Made by a program: the position numbers and the translations under genes. A stretch of 64,000 bases of DNA, taken from positions 372,001 through 436,000 of the forward strand of contig NZ_MDJD01000034.1 in NCBI RefSeq assembly GCF_001747085.1. The letters are read 5' to 3'. A model generated the notes under the pieces. That model was not told the origin of the DNA, searched no databases, and worked only from the letters and a program-made list of their open reading frames with translations. This stretch comes from Flavivirga aquatica. GTDB taxonomy: Bacteria > Bacteroidota > Bacteroidia > Flavobacteriales > Flavobacteriaceae. Numbering within the stretch: position 1 is the stretch's first letter; every line of letters begins with the position of its first letter. This document shows, one piece after another, positions 9,272-19,257 of this stretch.

Positions 9272-12103
9272 TTATTCTAGTTCTTTTTTTAGAAATTTAG
9301 CGGTGTAGCTCTTTTTATGTTTTGCAACAACTTCTGGAGTACCTTCTACAATAACTTGTCCGCCACCTTTACCGCCCTCATAACCAATATCAATAATATG
9401 ATCTACGGTTTTTATAACATCTAAATTATGTTCAATGATTAGTACCGTATTTCCTTTATCCGCTAATTTGTTAAGCACAATCATGAGAACACGTATGTCT
9501 TCAAAATGTAAACCCGTAGTTGGTTCGTCTAAGATATAAAAAGTATTACCTGTATCTCGTTTACTTAATTCTGTAGCTAATTTAATACGTTGTGCTTCTC
9601 CTCCAGATAAGGTAGTGCTTTGTTGTCCTAGAGTAATATAACCTAAACCTACATCTTTTATAGTTTTAAGTTTTTTATGAATTTTTGGAATGTGCTCAAA
9701 GAAATTAACAGCTTCATTAATCGTCATGTTTAGTACATCACTAATACTTTTGCCTTTATAGCGAATTTCTAAAGTTTCACGATTAAAACGTTTTCCTTGA
9801 CAGGTTTCACATTCGACATATACATCTGGAAGAAAATTCATTTCAATAACGCGTAAGCCTCCACCTTGGCAGGTTTCGCAACGCCCTCCTTTTACATTAA
9901 AACTAAATCGCCCTGCTTTATAACCACGAATCATAGCTTCGGGAATTTTTGCAAATAGCGCTCTAATTTCACTAAATGTGCCAGTATAAGTTACTGGGTT
10001 ACTTCGTGGCGTTCTTCCAATGGGAGATTGATTGATATCTATTATTTTATCAATGTGCTCTAAACCTTTTATGCTTTTATAAGGCATAGGTTTTTTAACA
10101 CCATTAAAATAGTGCGCATTTAAAATTGGGTATAAGGTTTCATTAATTAGAGTAGATTTCCCACTACCAGATACTCCTGTAACTCCAATCATTTTTCCTA
10201 GAGGAAATTTAACCGATATATTTTTTAAATTATTACCAGTACATCCTTTTAATATTAAGGTGTTACCATTACCTTTTCTACGTTTTTTAGGAACTTCAAT
10301 TTCTTTATTACCGTTAAGGTAGTCTGCAGTTAAGGTGTTTTGTGTTTTAAGTTCGTCGGGGTTTCCTATACTTATAATGTCTCCTCCATGTTTCCCTGCT
10401 TTTGGTCCGATATCAATTACGTAATCGGCACGTTCTATCATGTCTTTGTCATGCTCAACTACAATGACTGAGTTGCCAATATCTCGAAGTGAAACTAATG
10501 AGTTTATGAGTTTCTCATTATCTCTCTGGTGTAGACCAATACTTGGTTCATCTAAAATATATAAAACACCCACTAATTGTGAGCCAATTTGTGTTGCTAA
10601 GCGAATTCGTTGTGCTTCGCCTCCAGATAGCGATTTAGAACTTCTGTTTAATGATAAGTAATCTAGTCCAACATCTAATAAAAATTGAAGTCGCGATTTT
10701 ATTTCTTTTACAACTTCTTCAGCTATTTTTAATTGTTTGTCTGATAGTTTATCATTTAAATTATTAAACCAATCTGCTAATTCAACAATATCAGTATTAG
10801 CAAGTTCTGCTATGTTTTTATTATTTATTTTAAAGTAAAGTGATTCTTTTTTTAAACGAGAACCTTCACATATAGGGCATTTAACTTTGTCCATGTAATC
10901 TTTTGCCCAACGTTTAAGAGAGGTAGATTCTGCTGTTTTGTATTGGTTTTCAATAAAATTTGCAACACCTTCAAAATCTATTTTATAATCTCTGGTAACT
11001 CCTAATGTTTTACTTTCAATAGAAAATTTTTCATTCCCACCATACAAAATCATTTGTTTAGCTTCTTTAGGGATGTCTTTGTAGGCATCTGTTAATTCAA
11101 AGTTGAAGCGTTGAGCAATGGTTTCAAATTGTTTAAATATCCAGCTGTTTTTCTCTGTGCCATGTGGAGCTAGTGCTCCATTTTTTATAGAAAGTGTATC
11201 GTCTGGAATAATTTTATCTTCATTGATTTGATAAAGCATTCCTATACCATTACAATTATCGCAAGCTCCTTTAGGTGAGTTGAATGAAAAATTATTTGGT
11301 TCGGGATTAGGGTATGATATACCTGAAGAGGGACACATTAAACTTCTACTAAAATAACGTGCCTCATTAGTATCTTGATCTATAATTAATAATACATCTT
11401 CACCGTGATACATGGCGGTATTAATGGTTTCGGTAAGTCGTTTGTCATTGTCCGCCGAACCATCAATAACTAATCTGTCAATTACAATTTCAATATCGTG
11501 TGTTTTGTAGCGGTCTAATTTCATACCTTTTACAATATCACGAATTTCACCATCGGTTCTTACTTTTACAAAACCTTGTTTTGCAATTTGTTCGAATAAT
11601 TCGCGATAGTGTCCTTTTCTAGAGCGAATTACTGGAGCTAAAATATTGATACGCTTCCCTTTAAAATCGGTATTAATAAGCTCCTTGATTTGCTCGTCGC
11701 TATAGCTAATCATTTTATCGCCAGTATTGTAGCTGTATGCATCACTAGCACGAGCAAATAATAAGCGCATAAAATCGTAAATTTCTGTAATGGTACCAAC
11801 GGTAGATCTAGGAGATTTACTAGTTGTTTTTTGTTCTATAGCAATAACAGGGGAGAGACCGTCAATTTTATCGACATCTGGACGTTCTAAACCACCTAAA
11901 AATTGTCTAGCGTAGGCTGAAAATGTTTCAATATACCTTCGTTGTCCTTCAGCATAAATAGTATCGAAAGCCAGAGATGATTTTCCGCTACCAGATAACC
12001 CTGTAATAACTACAAGTTTATCTCTAGGGATAGATACATCAATGTTTTTCAGGTTATGTACTCTGGCTCCTTTTACTTCAATAAAATCGTTGAATTGGCT
12101 CAT
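9272..12103 (-). CDS. uvrA: Excinuclease ABC subunit A
   Basis: The 943-residue damage-recognition ATPase of nucleotide excision repair. It shows two ABC modules: Walker [15 protein letters not shown] and signature [14 protein letters not shown] in the first, [14 protein letters not shown] and [14 protein letters not shown] in the second. The large zinc hairpin is intact (CETCQGGG and CETCQGKR). [10 protein letters not shown] motif is also present. In the other Cys module the first pair is CPSSG, with only one Cys, against GACDNCNG. The frame stays open to an upstream ATG at 12163, but I chose the ATG at 12103 ([20 protein letters not shown]) because family alignment starts there and a TAnnTTTG promoter lies between the two. 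Confidence 0.97.
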   Translation of the reverse strand: MSQFNDFIEVKGARVHNLKNIDVSIPRDKLVVITGLSGSGKSSLAFDTIYAEGQRRYIETFSAYARQFLGGLERPDVDKIDGLSPVIAIEQKTTSKSPRSTVGTITEIYDFMRLLFARASDAYSYNTGDKMISYSDEQIKELINTDFKGKRINILAPVIRSRKGHYRELFEQIAKQGFVKVRTDGEIRDIVKGMKLDRYKTHDIEIVIDRLVIDGSADNDKRLTETINTAMYHGEDVLLIIDQDTNEARYFSRSLMCPSSGISYPNPEPNNFSFNSPKGACDNCNGIGMLYQINEDKIIPDDTLSIKNGALAPHGTEKNSWIFKQFETIAQRFNFELTDAYKDIPKEAKQMILYGGNEKFSIESKTLGVTRDYKIDFEGVANFIENQYKTAESTSLKRWAKDYMDKVKCPICEGSRLKKESLYFKINNKNIAELANTDIVELADWFNNLNDKLSDKQLKIAEEVVKEIKSRLQFLLDVGLDYLSLNRSSKSLSGGEAQRIRLATQIGSQLVGVLYILDEPSIGLHQRDNEKLINSLVSLRDIGNSVIVVEHDKDMIERADYVIDIGPKAGKHGGDIISIGNPDELKTQNTLTADYLNGNKEIEVPKKRRKGNGNTLILKGCTGNNLKNISVKFPLGKMIGVTGVSGSGKSTLINETLYPILNAHYFNGVKKPMPYKSIKGLEHIDKIIDINQSPIGRTPRSNPVTYTGTFSEIRALFAKIPEAMIRGYKAGRFSFNVKGGRCETCQGGGLRVIEMNFLPDVYVECETCQGKRFNRETLEIRYKGKSISDVLNMTINEAVNFFEHIPKIHKKLKTIKDVGLGYITLGQQSTTLSGGEAQRIKLATELSKRDTGNTFYILDEPTTGLHFEDIRVLMIVLNKLADKGNTVLIIEHNLDVIKTVDHIIDIGYEGGKGGGQVIVEGTPEVVAKHKKSYTAKFLKKELE

Positions 12104-12118
12104 AAAATCGTAAAAAGG

Positions 12119-12126
12119 CAAATGTA
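12119..12126 (-). promoter_or_regulatory. Putative -7 promoter element of uvrA
   Basis: On the minus strand this reads TACATTTG, matching TAnnTTTG. It is 15 nt upstream of the chosen uvrA start, so it argues against the longer N-terminal extension. Confidence 0.5.
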
Positions 12127-12354
12127 CAATATTAGTTATTAAATTATTGTGAAGTTTATTCAAGATTTGTAGGATTGTTACCAGTTAGATTTAAAGTTAT
12201 AAATCTTTATGTATTGATATATAAATTTTAGGTTTTTGACTTTATATTGAATCTATTTTATATATTTATTTTCGATAAAATTTTGTTTAACAATTAACAG
12301 AACCCTACAATAATTTATCTTGAATGATAATTTTATGGTGGGAATATAATATTT

Positions 12355-12879
12355 ATGAAATTATTAGGAATAGGATCTAGAATTAATCACACAGAATATG
12401 GAAAAGGAGTTGTTACTAATGTAACTTCTGAGCATTATTGGGTTACTTTTATTGAAAACGGATTAGAAACCATCGATTTAGATAGTGATTTTGAAGTTAT
12501 TGAAGCAGCGGAGAATGATGTTGATACAGTTAGTTTTTTTGATATTGAAAGTAGTTTAGTTTCTATTTTAAAGAAATGGAGTGATGTTACAGAAGTGGTT
12601 CCTATTTCTGATAAATATAAAGGAGGGAAACTTATATTGGAACCAGCGGATACTAATTTAAAATCTTATGAATTACCTATCGATAAATTTTTTCATAAAA
12701 TAATTATGGTTAGAGATCGTCTGCGTGTTATGGAACAACGTATTAATTCAAGTGATTTAGACGAGCAAGGTAAAATAGATTTACAACAATATATTACAAG
12801 AATTTATGGGAGTTTAACTAGTTTTAATGTATTGTTTAAGTCTAAGAATCATAATTTTGTAGGACAGAAGAGAAAGTAG
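12355..12879 (+). CDS. Conserved hypothetical protein with N-terminal SH3-like fold (174 aa)
   Basis: Cytosolic, 174 residues, no signal peptide or membrane segment. Residues 1-45 (LGIGSRINHTEYGKGVVTNV, then YWVTFIENGLETIDL) look like the small beta-barrel seen in UvrD/CarD/Tudor-like C-terminal domains, which bind nucleic acid or protein. The rest is acidic then helical, ending in a basic tail (NHNFVGQKRK). It is transcribed divergently from uvrA across 251 bp. The DNA-binding-like barrel beside a repair gene is suggestive only. I believe it is conserved in Bacteroidota, but no specific function is known to me. Confidence 0.7.
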   Translation: MKLLGIGSRINHTEYGKGVVTNVTSEHYWVTFIENGLETIDLDSDFEVIEAAENDVDTVSFFDIESSLVSILKKWSDVTEVVPISDKYKGGKLILEPADTNLKSYELPIDKFFHKIIMVRDRLRVMEQRINSSDLDEQGKIDLQQYITRIYGSLTSFNVLFKSKNHNFVGQKRK

Positions 12880-12989
12880 TTATTTATTGATTTTTATAGA
12901 AAATCTGTGCTGATTTTAGTATTTGAGAAATTAGAAAATTTAAATAAGTCTAAAAATTCATACCTATTTTTATTCTAAAACCAAACGTA

Positions 12990-13712
12990 CTACTCCGTCC
13001 CTTTAATCTCATCAATATCTAAAGCAAAAAATATAAGCTTATGGAAGTTTGGTAATTGTGCACCACTTTCTGTGGTTATCCAGTTAGCCCAAGAGGCTTC
13101 TATACCATCAATAGGTAGGAGGGAAGTCCACATTTTAAATGCTTTAGGCTTATTGCTTTTATCAAGTAACCATAAATACGAATCGCCTGGAGTAGTACCT
13201 CCAGTAGTATGCGTGACAAGTAAGGCTTCTTCATTATTTTCTAGAGTAACTAACCTGCGTTCAACACCATCATCAAAAACTTTATACGGAGCTACAAGCC
13301 AAAAAGAATCATTATTAAAATATTTCAAAGCCTTATTTATTAACTCTGTTTGAATCTCTCCATCTGTATTGAAACTATGGATATAAGCTTTACTCTGTGT
13401 ATTATCATTTAAATCTAATTTTACTCTATATTCTTTCCAGTAGACTTCACAGCTATTATTAGCTTTATTCCACCTGTAGTGATGTCGTTTTTTAAACGTC
13501 CACTCAATATAATCAGTATTTTTAAAAGCTTCATAATTTAAAGCATCTAACATTTTGTGTGCTAAAATATCTGCTTTTTCCCCTTTAACTCCATAAGGTA
13601 ACTCTTCATTATATTTAAAGTACAGGAAAGTAAAAAATAATAAGCTTGGTAAGGTTATAAATATGATACTTCCTATTATTATTTTAAAAGTTTTTTTAGG
13701 TCTTTTTTTCAT
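12990..13712 (-). CDS. Membrane-anchored hypothetical protein (240 aa)
   Basis: A Lys/Arg-rich start (MKKRPKKTFKI) is followed by one hydrophobic helix (about residues 10-31), then a soluble domain that would face the periplasm. The soluble part contains EWTFKKRHHYRWNK and WLVAPYKVFDDGVERRLV, and a Gly/Thr stretch VTHTTGGTTPGDSYLWLLD. This pattern resembles flavobacterial proteins of unknown function with a lipocalin-like or beta-sandwich fold. It lies 74 nt downstream of nothing on its own strand and follows ggt only at a distance; it is probably a single-gene unit. Function unknown. Confidence 0.65.
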   Translation of the reverse strand: MKKRPKKTFKIIIGSIIFITLPSLLFFTFLYFKYNEELPYGVKGEKADILAHKMLDALNYEAFKNTDYIEWTFKKRHHYRWNKANNSCEVYWKEYRVKLDLNDNTQSKAYIHSFNTDGEIQTELINKALKYFNNDSFWLVAPYKVFDDGVERRLVTLENNEEALLVTHTTGGTTPGDSYLWLLDKSNKPKAFKMWTSLLPIDGIEASWANWITTESGAQLPNFHKLIFFALDIDEIKGTE

Positions 13713-13786
13713 GAGAGTTGTAGTCTAGTTTTGAATAGATTATTATCTAAGTTACTAAAAACTATGGTTCTATATAAACATAAAAC

Positions 13787-15493
13787 TCAAAAACCGACAG
13801 CCGTATCATCTCCTCGATGATCTGCACCACCCTCATACGATTTATCATCTAAAACAAGTATTCCATCGACTTTACCAATAACGGGAGAATTCTTTTCATT
13901 AATTGAATAGCCTAGTTTTTCGAGTTGTTCTATTATAGATGTATTAAACGTATTTGGTTCCATTAATATTTCATCTGGTAACCATTGATGATGAAATCGA
14001 GGGGCGTCTACTGCCTCTTGCATGGTCATTTTAAATTCATGAACATTTAAAATGGTTTGTAAAACAGAAGTCATAATAGTGGAACCTCCTGGTGTACCTA
14101 AAGACATGAATAATTCTCCATTTTTTTCAACAATAGTAGGTGTCATAGAGCTGAGCATGCGTTTTTCTGGCGCAATACTATTTGCCTCTCCGCCAATAAG
14201 TCCAAACATATTAGGTTGTCCTGGTTTACTACTAAAATCGTCCATTTCATTATTTAGAAAAAAACCTAATTCAGAGCAGTATAGTTTTGATCCATAAGCG
14301 CCATTTAAAGTTGTAGTTACTGAAATTGCATTACCAAATTGATCGATTATAGAGTAGTGCGTAGTCTCATTACTTTCAATTATTTGTATATTACCATGGG
14401 AAATATTATTTGATGAAGTAGCATTTTTTAACGTAAAATCGGACATTCTTTCGCTTAAATATGTTTCACTTATAAGTGTATTTATTGGCACTTCTACAAA
14501 ATCGGGATCACCTAAATAAAAACTTCTATCTGCGTAGGCGCGACGTTCAGCTTCAGTAATTGTTTGAATTGCTTTAAGAGAGTTGTGACCATATTCATCA
14601 AGATGGTATGGTTCTATCATTTTCATCATTTGTGCTAAGCAAACTCCACCACTTGAAGGCGGAGACATAGAGATTACTTTTAAATCATCATAAGTAAAGG
14701 TTATTGGAATCCTCCATTTAGCTTCATATTTAGCCAAATCTTCTTCAGTAATAATACCTCCGTTATCTTTTATAAATTTCACAAGTATTTTTGATGTCTC
14801 GCCTTTGTAAAATTCATCTTTCCCATATTTTAAAATACGTTCTAAGGTTTTTGCAAGTTTTGGGTATTTTATAGTATCGTTGGCTTTCCAATCTTTATCA
14901 AATAGTATAGAGTCTTTATTAACTTTTGTAAAAAGAGGCTGATATTTTTTAATTCTATGCTCTTGTTTTTTAGTAACAACTACACCTTTATTAGCCAAAG
15001 CTATAACAGGTTTAAGAATATTTTCGATAGGAAGCGATCCTAATTTTTCATGAACAGCAAATACACCAGCAATTGTGCCAGGAACTCCAACAGCCATAGC
15101 TCCTAAAGTGCTTTTTTCTGGTATGGTATTTTTGTTATCATCTAAAAACATGTCTTTTGTGGCAGAAAGTGGTGCTTTTTCTCTATAATCAATAGCTCCA
15201 ATTTCTCCATTTGTTTTTCGATAAACCATAAAACCACCACCACCAAGATTACCAGCATAAGGATAAGATACAGCCAAAGCTAATTCGGTAGCTACCATAG
15301 CATCAAATGCATTGCCTCCTTTTTTAAGGATATCGTTTCCTATTTTAGAAGCTTCAGCACGAGCTGAAACTACCATAGCATGTTTGGTAATTAATCCTCG
15401 TTTGCTAGTTGTGTTATTACATGAGTTATTTGTTTCTTTACATGAAATTATTAGCATTAAAAATAAGGCTAAATATACAAGGTGTTTTATCAT
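13787..15493 (-). CDS. ggt: Gamma-glutamyltransferase (glutathione hydrolase), lipoprotein form
   Basis: A 568-residue N-terminal-nucleophile hydrolase that cleaves gamma-glutamyl bonds of glutathione and related peptides outside the cytoplasm. The N-terminus has a lipobox (LFLMLIISC), so it is probably lipid-anchored. The self-processing Thr is in NETTHYSI, near residue 375, followed by the conserved GNAISVTTTLN and GAYGS segments. The small-subunit motifs NNEMDDFS and LSSMTPTIV are present, as is the glycine-rich SLGTPGGSTIMT oxyanion loop. Length is normal. It overlaps the upstream ACP-phosphodiesterase-like gene by 4 nt (ATGA), so the two are translationally coupled. Confidence 0.95.
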   Translation of the reverse strand: MIKHLVYLALFLMLIISCKETNNSCNNTTSKRGLITKHAMVVSARAEASKIGNDILKKGGNAFDAMVATELALAVSYPYAGNLGGGGFMVYRKTNGEIGAIDYREKAPLSATKDMFLDDNKNTIPEKSTLGAMAVGVPGTIAGVFAVHEKLGSLPIENILKPVIALANKGVVVTKKQEHRIKKYQPLFTKVNKDSILFDKDWKANDTIKYPKLAKTLERILKYGKDEFYKGETSKILVKFIKDNGGIITEEDLAKYEAKWRIPITFTYDDLKVISMSPPSSGGVCLAQMMKMIEPYHLDEYGHNSLKAIQTITEAERRAYADRSFYLGDPDFVEVPINTLISETYLSERMSDFTLKNATSSNNISHGNIQIIESNETTHYSIIDQFGNAISVTTTLNGAYGSKLYCSELGFFLNNEMDDFSSKPGQPNMFGLIGGEANSIAPEKRMLSSMTPTIVEKNGELFMSLGTPGGSTIMTSVLQTILNVHEFKMTMQEAVDAPRFHHQWLPDEILMEPNTFNTSIIEQLEKLGYSINEKNSPVIGKVDGILVLDDKSYEGGADHRGDDTAVGF

Positions 15494-16086
15494 TTAATTA
15501 GGTTTAATTCAATTAACTTTTCTTTCGAAGATATAATTAATTCATCAAAAAAAATAGAGAATTCTCTTTCAAATTCCTTATAAAACTCTTCCAGCTCATA
15601 TATTGCTTCGTTCATATTCGATCTATTTTTAGTTCGTCTATTCATACCTTCTAAAACTTTTGATATACCTTTGGTAGATGCATAACTAAGAAGCCAATTA
15701 TCTGCTATCATGTATGGCATTATTTTTTGAATACGTATAGGAAGTAAATCGTAATGATTTTCTAAAGAATCGTAAAAAGTGTCTATATATTTTTCTAAAG
15801 GAATATTACTATAGTTTTTCCAGTTTTTAGCAAGAAAATGATCGTAAAGAATATCTACTATAACTCCAGAATAATGTCCATATTTTTTATGCAAACGCTT
15901 TGTACTTTGTCTTACTGTTTGGTGAGCGTCTGTATATGTATCGATATGTCTATGTAGTAATATGCCAATCTGTATGTCTTTTGAGTATTTTTTGTAATCT
16001 TTTCCTTTAATACCATCTGCAATAAAATTACCAATGGTAATTAAATTGTTTTCGCCAGATAAATATATGTGAGCTAAGTAATTCAT
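15490..16086 (-). CDS. Acyl-carrier-protein phosphodiesterase-like protein (AcpH/DUF479 family)
   Basis: A 198-residue cytosolic protein matching the AcpH family, which removes 4'-phosphopantetheine from holo-ACP. Characteristic segments are MNYLAHIYLSG at the start, GNFIADGIKGK, GILLHRHIDTYTDAH (the His/Asp metal-binding stretch of this HD-like fold), and YGHYSGVIVDILYDHFLA. It is first in a two-gene unit and overlaps ggt by 4 nt. It is transcribed divergently from glmM over 78 bp. The coupling to ggt is unexplained. Activity on ACP is inferred from the family. Confidence 0.85.
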   Translation of the reverse strand: MNYLAHIYLSGENNLITIGNFIADGIKGKDYKKYSKDIQIGILLHRHIDTYTDAHQTVRQSTKRLHKKYGHYSGVIVDILYDHFLAKNWKNYSNIPLEKYIDTFYDSLENHYDLLPIRIQKIMPYMIADNWLLSYASTKGISKVLEGMNRRTKNRSNMNEAIYELEEFYKEFEREFSIFFDELIISSKEKLIELNLIK

Positions 16087-16133
16087 TCGTGAAATTTACG
16101 AATTACGTTTTAAGAATTCCAATTTTGAAATAC

Positions 16134-16141
16134 TATATTTG
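16134..16141 (+). promoter_or_regulatory. Putative -7 promoter element of glmM
   Basis: TATATTTG matches TAnnTTTG and lies 23 nt upstream of the glmM ATG. Confidence 0.5.
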
Positions 16142-16164
16142 TGTTTTAATTTGAAAACTATACT

Positions 16165-17553
16165 ATGACACTTATAAAATCAATTTCAGGAATTAGAGGA
16201 ACTATTGGAGGATCTGTTGGGGAGAACCTAACACCTGTAGATGCAGTAAAATTTGCTGCTGCATATGGCGTTTGGTTAAAACAACAACGTGAAAAAGAAA
16301 ATTACCGTGTAGTAGTAGGTAGAGATGCGCGTATTTCAGGAAAGATGATTCAAAATTTGGTAATGAATACGCTTATTGGCTTAGGTATAGATGTGATTGA
16401 TGTAGGACTATCTACAACCCCAACAGTTGAACTAGCGGTACCTATGGAGCATGCAGATGGCGGTATTATTTTAACGGCAAGCCATAATCCAAAACAATGG
16501 AATGCTTTAAAATTATTAAATGAAAAAGGGGAATTTTTAGATGCTGTTGAAGGTGCTAAAATTTTAGACATTGCAGAAAGTGATAATATGAGTTTTGCAG
16601 ATGTAGATAGCTTAGGTAAGATAACAAAAAATAAGGCATATATAGATTTACATATTATTGAAGTACTAGATTTACCTTTAGTAACAGTAAAACCAATTGA
16701 AGAAGCCCGTTTCAAGGTGGTAGTAGATGGTGTTAATTCTACAGGAGGTATTGCTATTCCATTGCTTTTAGAACGTTTAGGTGTAGAAGTTGTTAAATTA
16801 TATTGTGAGCCAAATGGGCAATTCCCTCATAATCCAGAACCTTTAAAAGAACATTTAGGTGATTTATCTGCAGAGGTAAAAAAGCATAATGCTGATTTTG
16901 GTATTGTAGTTGATCCAGATGTAGATCGATTAGCCTTTATGGATGAAAATGGAGATATGTTTGGAGAGGAATATACATTGGTAGCTTGCGCAGATTATGT
17001 GTTAAGTAAAACACCTGGTAATACAGTAAGTAATATGAGTTCTACAAGAGCATTAAGAGATGTCACAGAAAAGCATGGTGGTACTTATGAGGCTAGTGCT
17101 GTAGGAGAGGTTAATGTAGTAAATTTAATGAAAAAAAATAAAGTAGTTATTGGAGGAGAAGGTAATGGAGGTATTATTTACCCAGATTCGCATTATGGTC
17201 GTGATGCATTGGTAGGCATAGCATTATTTTTAAGCTTGTTAGCGGAAAATAAAATGAGTGTAAGTGAACTTAGAAAAACTTATCCAAACTATTTTATGAG
17301 TAAAAAGAAAATTCAATTAACACCAGGTTTAGATGTTGATGGTATTTTAAGAACCATGGAAGATCGTTATAAAAATGAAGAACTAACGACTATTGATGGT
17401 GTTAAAATTGATTTTTCAGAAAGTTGGGTGCATTTACGTAAAAGTAATACAGAACCAATTATTAGAATTTATACTGAAGCGAAGTCTCAAAAAGAAGCAG
17501 ATGAATTAGCAGATAAATTTATAGAAGAAATTGGAGTAATAGCCAATAGCTAA
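16165..17553 (+). CDS. glmM: Phosphoglucosamine mutase
   Basis: A 462-residue alpha-D-phosphohexomutase that converts glucosamine-6-phosphate to glucosamine-1-phosphate for UDP-GlcNAc, peptidoglycan and lipid A. The family motifs occur in order: GIRGTIGG near the start, the phosphoserine loop TASHNPKQWNALK (Ser near residue 103), metal-binding DPDVDRLA, the sugar-binding GGEGNGG, and the phosphate-binding RKSNTEP near the C-terminus. Length is normal. The original shared terminator just downstream has been split by an insertion sequence (17590-19305), leaving only one stem arm next to glmM. The assignment to GlmM over another hexomutase rests on overall similarity. Confidence 0.93.
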   Translation: MTLIKSISGIRGTIGGSVGENLTPVDAVKFAAAYGVWLKQQREKENYRVVVGRDARISGKMIQNLVMNTLIGLGIDVIDVGLSTTPTVELAVPMEHADGGIILTASHNPKQWNALKLLNEKGEFLDAVEGAKILDIAESDNMSFADVDSLGKITKNKAYIDLHIIEVLDLPLVTVKPIEEARFKVVVDGVNSTGGIAIPLLLERLGVEVVKLYCEPNGQFPHNPEPLKEHLGDLSAEVKKHNADFGIVVDPDVDRLAFMDENGDMFGEEYTLVACADYVLSKTPGNTVSNMSSTRALRDVTEKHGGTYEASAVGEVNVVNLMKKNKVVIGGEGNGGIIYPDSHYGRDALVGIALFLSLLAENKMSVSELRKTYPNYFMSKKKIQLTPGLDVDGILRTMEDRYKNEELTTIDGVKIDFSESWVHLRKSNTEPIIRIYTEAKSQKEADELADKFIEEIGVIANS

Positions 17554-17570
17554 GCTAAAAAAAATGTAAA

Positions 17571-17589
17571 AAAAAGCACCTATTATTTA
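17571..17589 (+). terminator. Left half of a terminator split by an IS
   Basis: The A-run and the stem arm GCACCT (17576-17581) plus the loop ATTATTTA (17582-17589) remain here. The matching arm AGGTGC and T-run lie at 19313-19326, beyond the insertion. Removing the IS and one copy of the 8-bp duplication restores a bidirectional hairpin between the convergent glmM and acyltransferase genes. Confidence 0.8.
17582..17589. repeat. Left target-site duplication of the IS (8 bp)
   Basis: ATTATTTA occurs directly before the left inverted repeat and again at 19306-19313 directly after the right one. Confidence 0.85.
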
Positions 17590-17620
17590 GAGGCCCCTGA
17601 AAAAGTAGCACAATATTATT

Positions 17621-17656
17621 AAAATCGGTAAGTATTTGAAAACACTTACCGATTTT
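17621..17656. repeat. Perfect 13-bp inverted repeat in the IS left end
   Basis: Arms 17621-17633 and 17644-17656 are exact reverse complements around a 10-nt loop; the 3' arm ends in TTTT. It lies 12 nt before the transposase ATG and could act as a weak terminator against read-through from glmM, or as a structure hiding the translation start. Confidence 0.75.
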
Positions 17657-17668
17657 GTATTTTGAGGT

Positions 17669-17998
17669 ATGATAGTCCAACAGGAATCTCTTCGGTTAAG
17701 CGAGTACAGTTCTTTATATGATTTAATTGTTCCTAACACTAATTTGTTAAGGCGTATCAATGATTTAATAGATTTTAATTTCATCTATGAAGAACTTCAA
17801 TCAAAATATTCTAAAACTCAAGGCAGAAAAGCAGAAAGTCCCATAAGACTATTCAAATATCTTCTGCTAAAAGTAATTTATACCATTTCAGATGTATATG
17901 TAGTTGAGCGTTCACGCTATGACATGTCCTTCAAATACTTTTTAGAGATGTTACCAGAAGAAGATGATTGCCCCAAGTACTTTAACAAAGTTTCGTAG
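17669..17998 (+). CDS. IS1182-family transposase, N-terminal part (frame 1)
   Basis: A 109-residue frame carrying the N-terminal DUF772-type domain of InsH/IS1182 transposases: VPNTNLLRRINDLIDF, then ESPIRLFKYLLLKVIY and DMSFKYFLEMLPEEDD. The final nine residues after PEEDD are out of frame with the family. The homologous continuation (PSTLTKFRRQ) is read in the +1 frame from about 17964. The start ATG is preceded by TTGAGGT. The break could be a 2-bp deletion (or equivalent) or a programmed +1 shift at the CCCC run near 17971; see findings. Confidence 0.75.
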   Translation: MIVQQESLRLSEYSSLYDLIVPNTNLLRRINDLIDFNFIYEELQSKYSKTQGRKAESPIRLFKYLLLKVIYTISDVYVVERSRYDMSFKYFLEMLPEEDDCPKYFNKVS

Positions 17999-19121
17999 GC
18001 AACATTTAAAGGACACCAATTTGCTGGATATGCTTATCAATAGAACAGTTAGCATTGCTGTTGAACAAGGCATCATAAAATCCAGATCAATTATTGTAGA
18101 TGCTACCTATAGTTTATCAAAATCGAACCCCATTTTAGCTATAGACGTTTTACGGGAACGTTCAAAACAACTTCGCAAATCAGTTTATGCTTACCAAGAA
18201 GATTGGACCTGTAAGATGCCGGTCAAGAATCAGGGCAATGATTTAGAAAAAGAACTAGCTTACTGCAAGGAATTAGGAACCTTATTAGATGGCACTCCTA
18301 CACTTAGCGAAGTTCCAGCAATAAAAGAAAAATTGAACTTACTTAAAGAATCTGTTGATGATATTGAACACGCGGCTCAAGATGTTGTTTCAAAAGATAA
18401 GGATGCAAAGATTGGCCACAAATCACAGGACAGCCCATTTTTTGGTTACAAAACCCATTTGGCAATGACTGAAGAGAGAATTATCACAGGAGCAGTTGTT
18501 ACTTCAGGAGAAAAAGGAGATGGTCCAATTTTACCAGAATTAATAACACAAAGTGAACAACATGGGATTGATGTGGATACTGTTATAGGGGATGCTGCCT
18601 ATTCGGGCAAAAAGAATTTGGAACTGGCCAAAGAAAAAGATATTAAAATTGTAGCTAGATTAAATCCAGCTATCAGCCAAGGTTTTAGAAAAAAAGAAGA
18701 TGAATTTGATTATAATAAAGATGCCGACATGTTTGTTTGTCCAGCAGGTCATTTAGCTATAAGAAAAGCGAAACAAGGCAAAAAGAATGTTGCTAAAAAT
18801 CAAGTAATCACTTATTATTTTGATGTTGAAAAATGCAAAAGCTGTCCTTTAAAAGAGGGGTGTTATAAAGAAGGAGCAAAAACAAAATCGTACTCCATTA
18901 CTTTAAAGTCAGACATCCATAAAGAACAGATGGAGTTTGAAACTTCTGATCGTTTTAAAGAGAAATACAAACAGCGTTATAAAATCGAAGCCAAAAACGG
19001 AGAATTAAAAAACGCTCATGGCTATGGAAGAGCTATATCTTATGGTATAGAAAATATGCAAATGCAGAGTGCTTTAACCATATTTACTGTGAATTTGAAA
19101 AGAATTCTAAAATTAAGCTAG
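17964..19121 (+). CDS. IS1182-family transposase, catalytic part (frame 2)
   Basis: A 385-residue frame holding the DDE catalytic core. The likely catalytic residues are in IVDATYS, VIGDAAYSGKKN and RYKIEAKNGELKNAHGYGRA. Between the second and third acidic residues lies a Cys-containing insertion (VCPAGH, then CKSCPLKEGCY), the DDE_Tnp_1_6-type zinc-like segment usual in this family. The core is intact, but without the first 109 residues encoded in the other frame the protein would lack its N-terminal domain. The nominal ATG at 17964 may not be used. The gene ends 184 nt before the right end of the IS. Confidence 0.85.
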   Translation: MIAPSTLTKFRRQHLKDTNLLDMLINRTVSIAVEQGIIKSRSIIVDATYSLSKSNPILAIDVLRERSKQLRKSVYAYQEDWTCKMPVKNQGNDLEKELAYCKELGTLLDGTPTLSEVPAIKEKLNLLKESVDDIEHAAQDVVSKDKDAKIGHKSQDSPFFGYKTHLAMTEERIITGAVVTSGEKGDGPILPELITQSEQHGIDVDTVIGDAAYSGKKNLELAKEKDIKIVARLNPAISQGFRKKEDEFDYNKDADMFVCPAGHLAIRKAKQGKKNVAKNQVITYYFDVEKCKSCPLKEGCYKEGAKTKSYSITLKSDIHKEQMEFETSDRFKEKYKQRYKIEAKNGELKNAHGYGRAISYGIENMQMQSALTIFTVNLKRILKLS

Positions 19122-19222
19122 TCAAAATAAAGAAAATAAGACCAAGGAAGCAATAAGCATTATTTGAGCCAAAATAGAGAGTATAAAAGTGCAAATTGAA
19201 TTATAAAAAGCTTAAAATCAAA

Positions 19223-19257
19223 AAGAGATTTCACAAAATTAATTCGTGAAATCTCTT
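19223..19257. repeat. Perfect 12-bp inverted repeat in the IS right end
   Basis: Arms 19223-19234 and 19246-19257 are exact reverse complements with an 11-nt loop, just after the transposase gene. It is probably the transposase terminator or an end structure of the element. Confidence 0.75.

Noticed and set aside
12104-12163. Longer N-terminus for UvrA starting at 12163
   Set aside because: The extra 20 residues do not belong to the family, and a promoter match lies within that stretch.
16350-16715. A 121-codon minus-strand frame in glmM
   Set aside because: glmM has all its motifs in the other frame; the antisense frame has no recognisable features.
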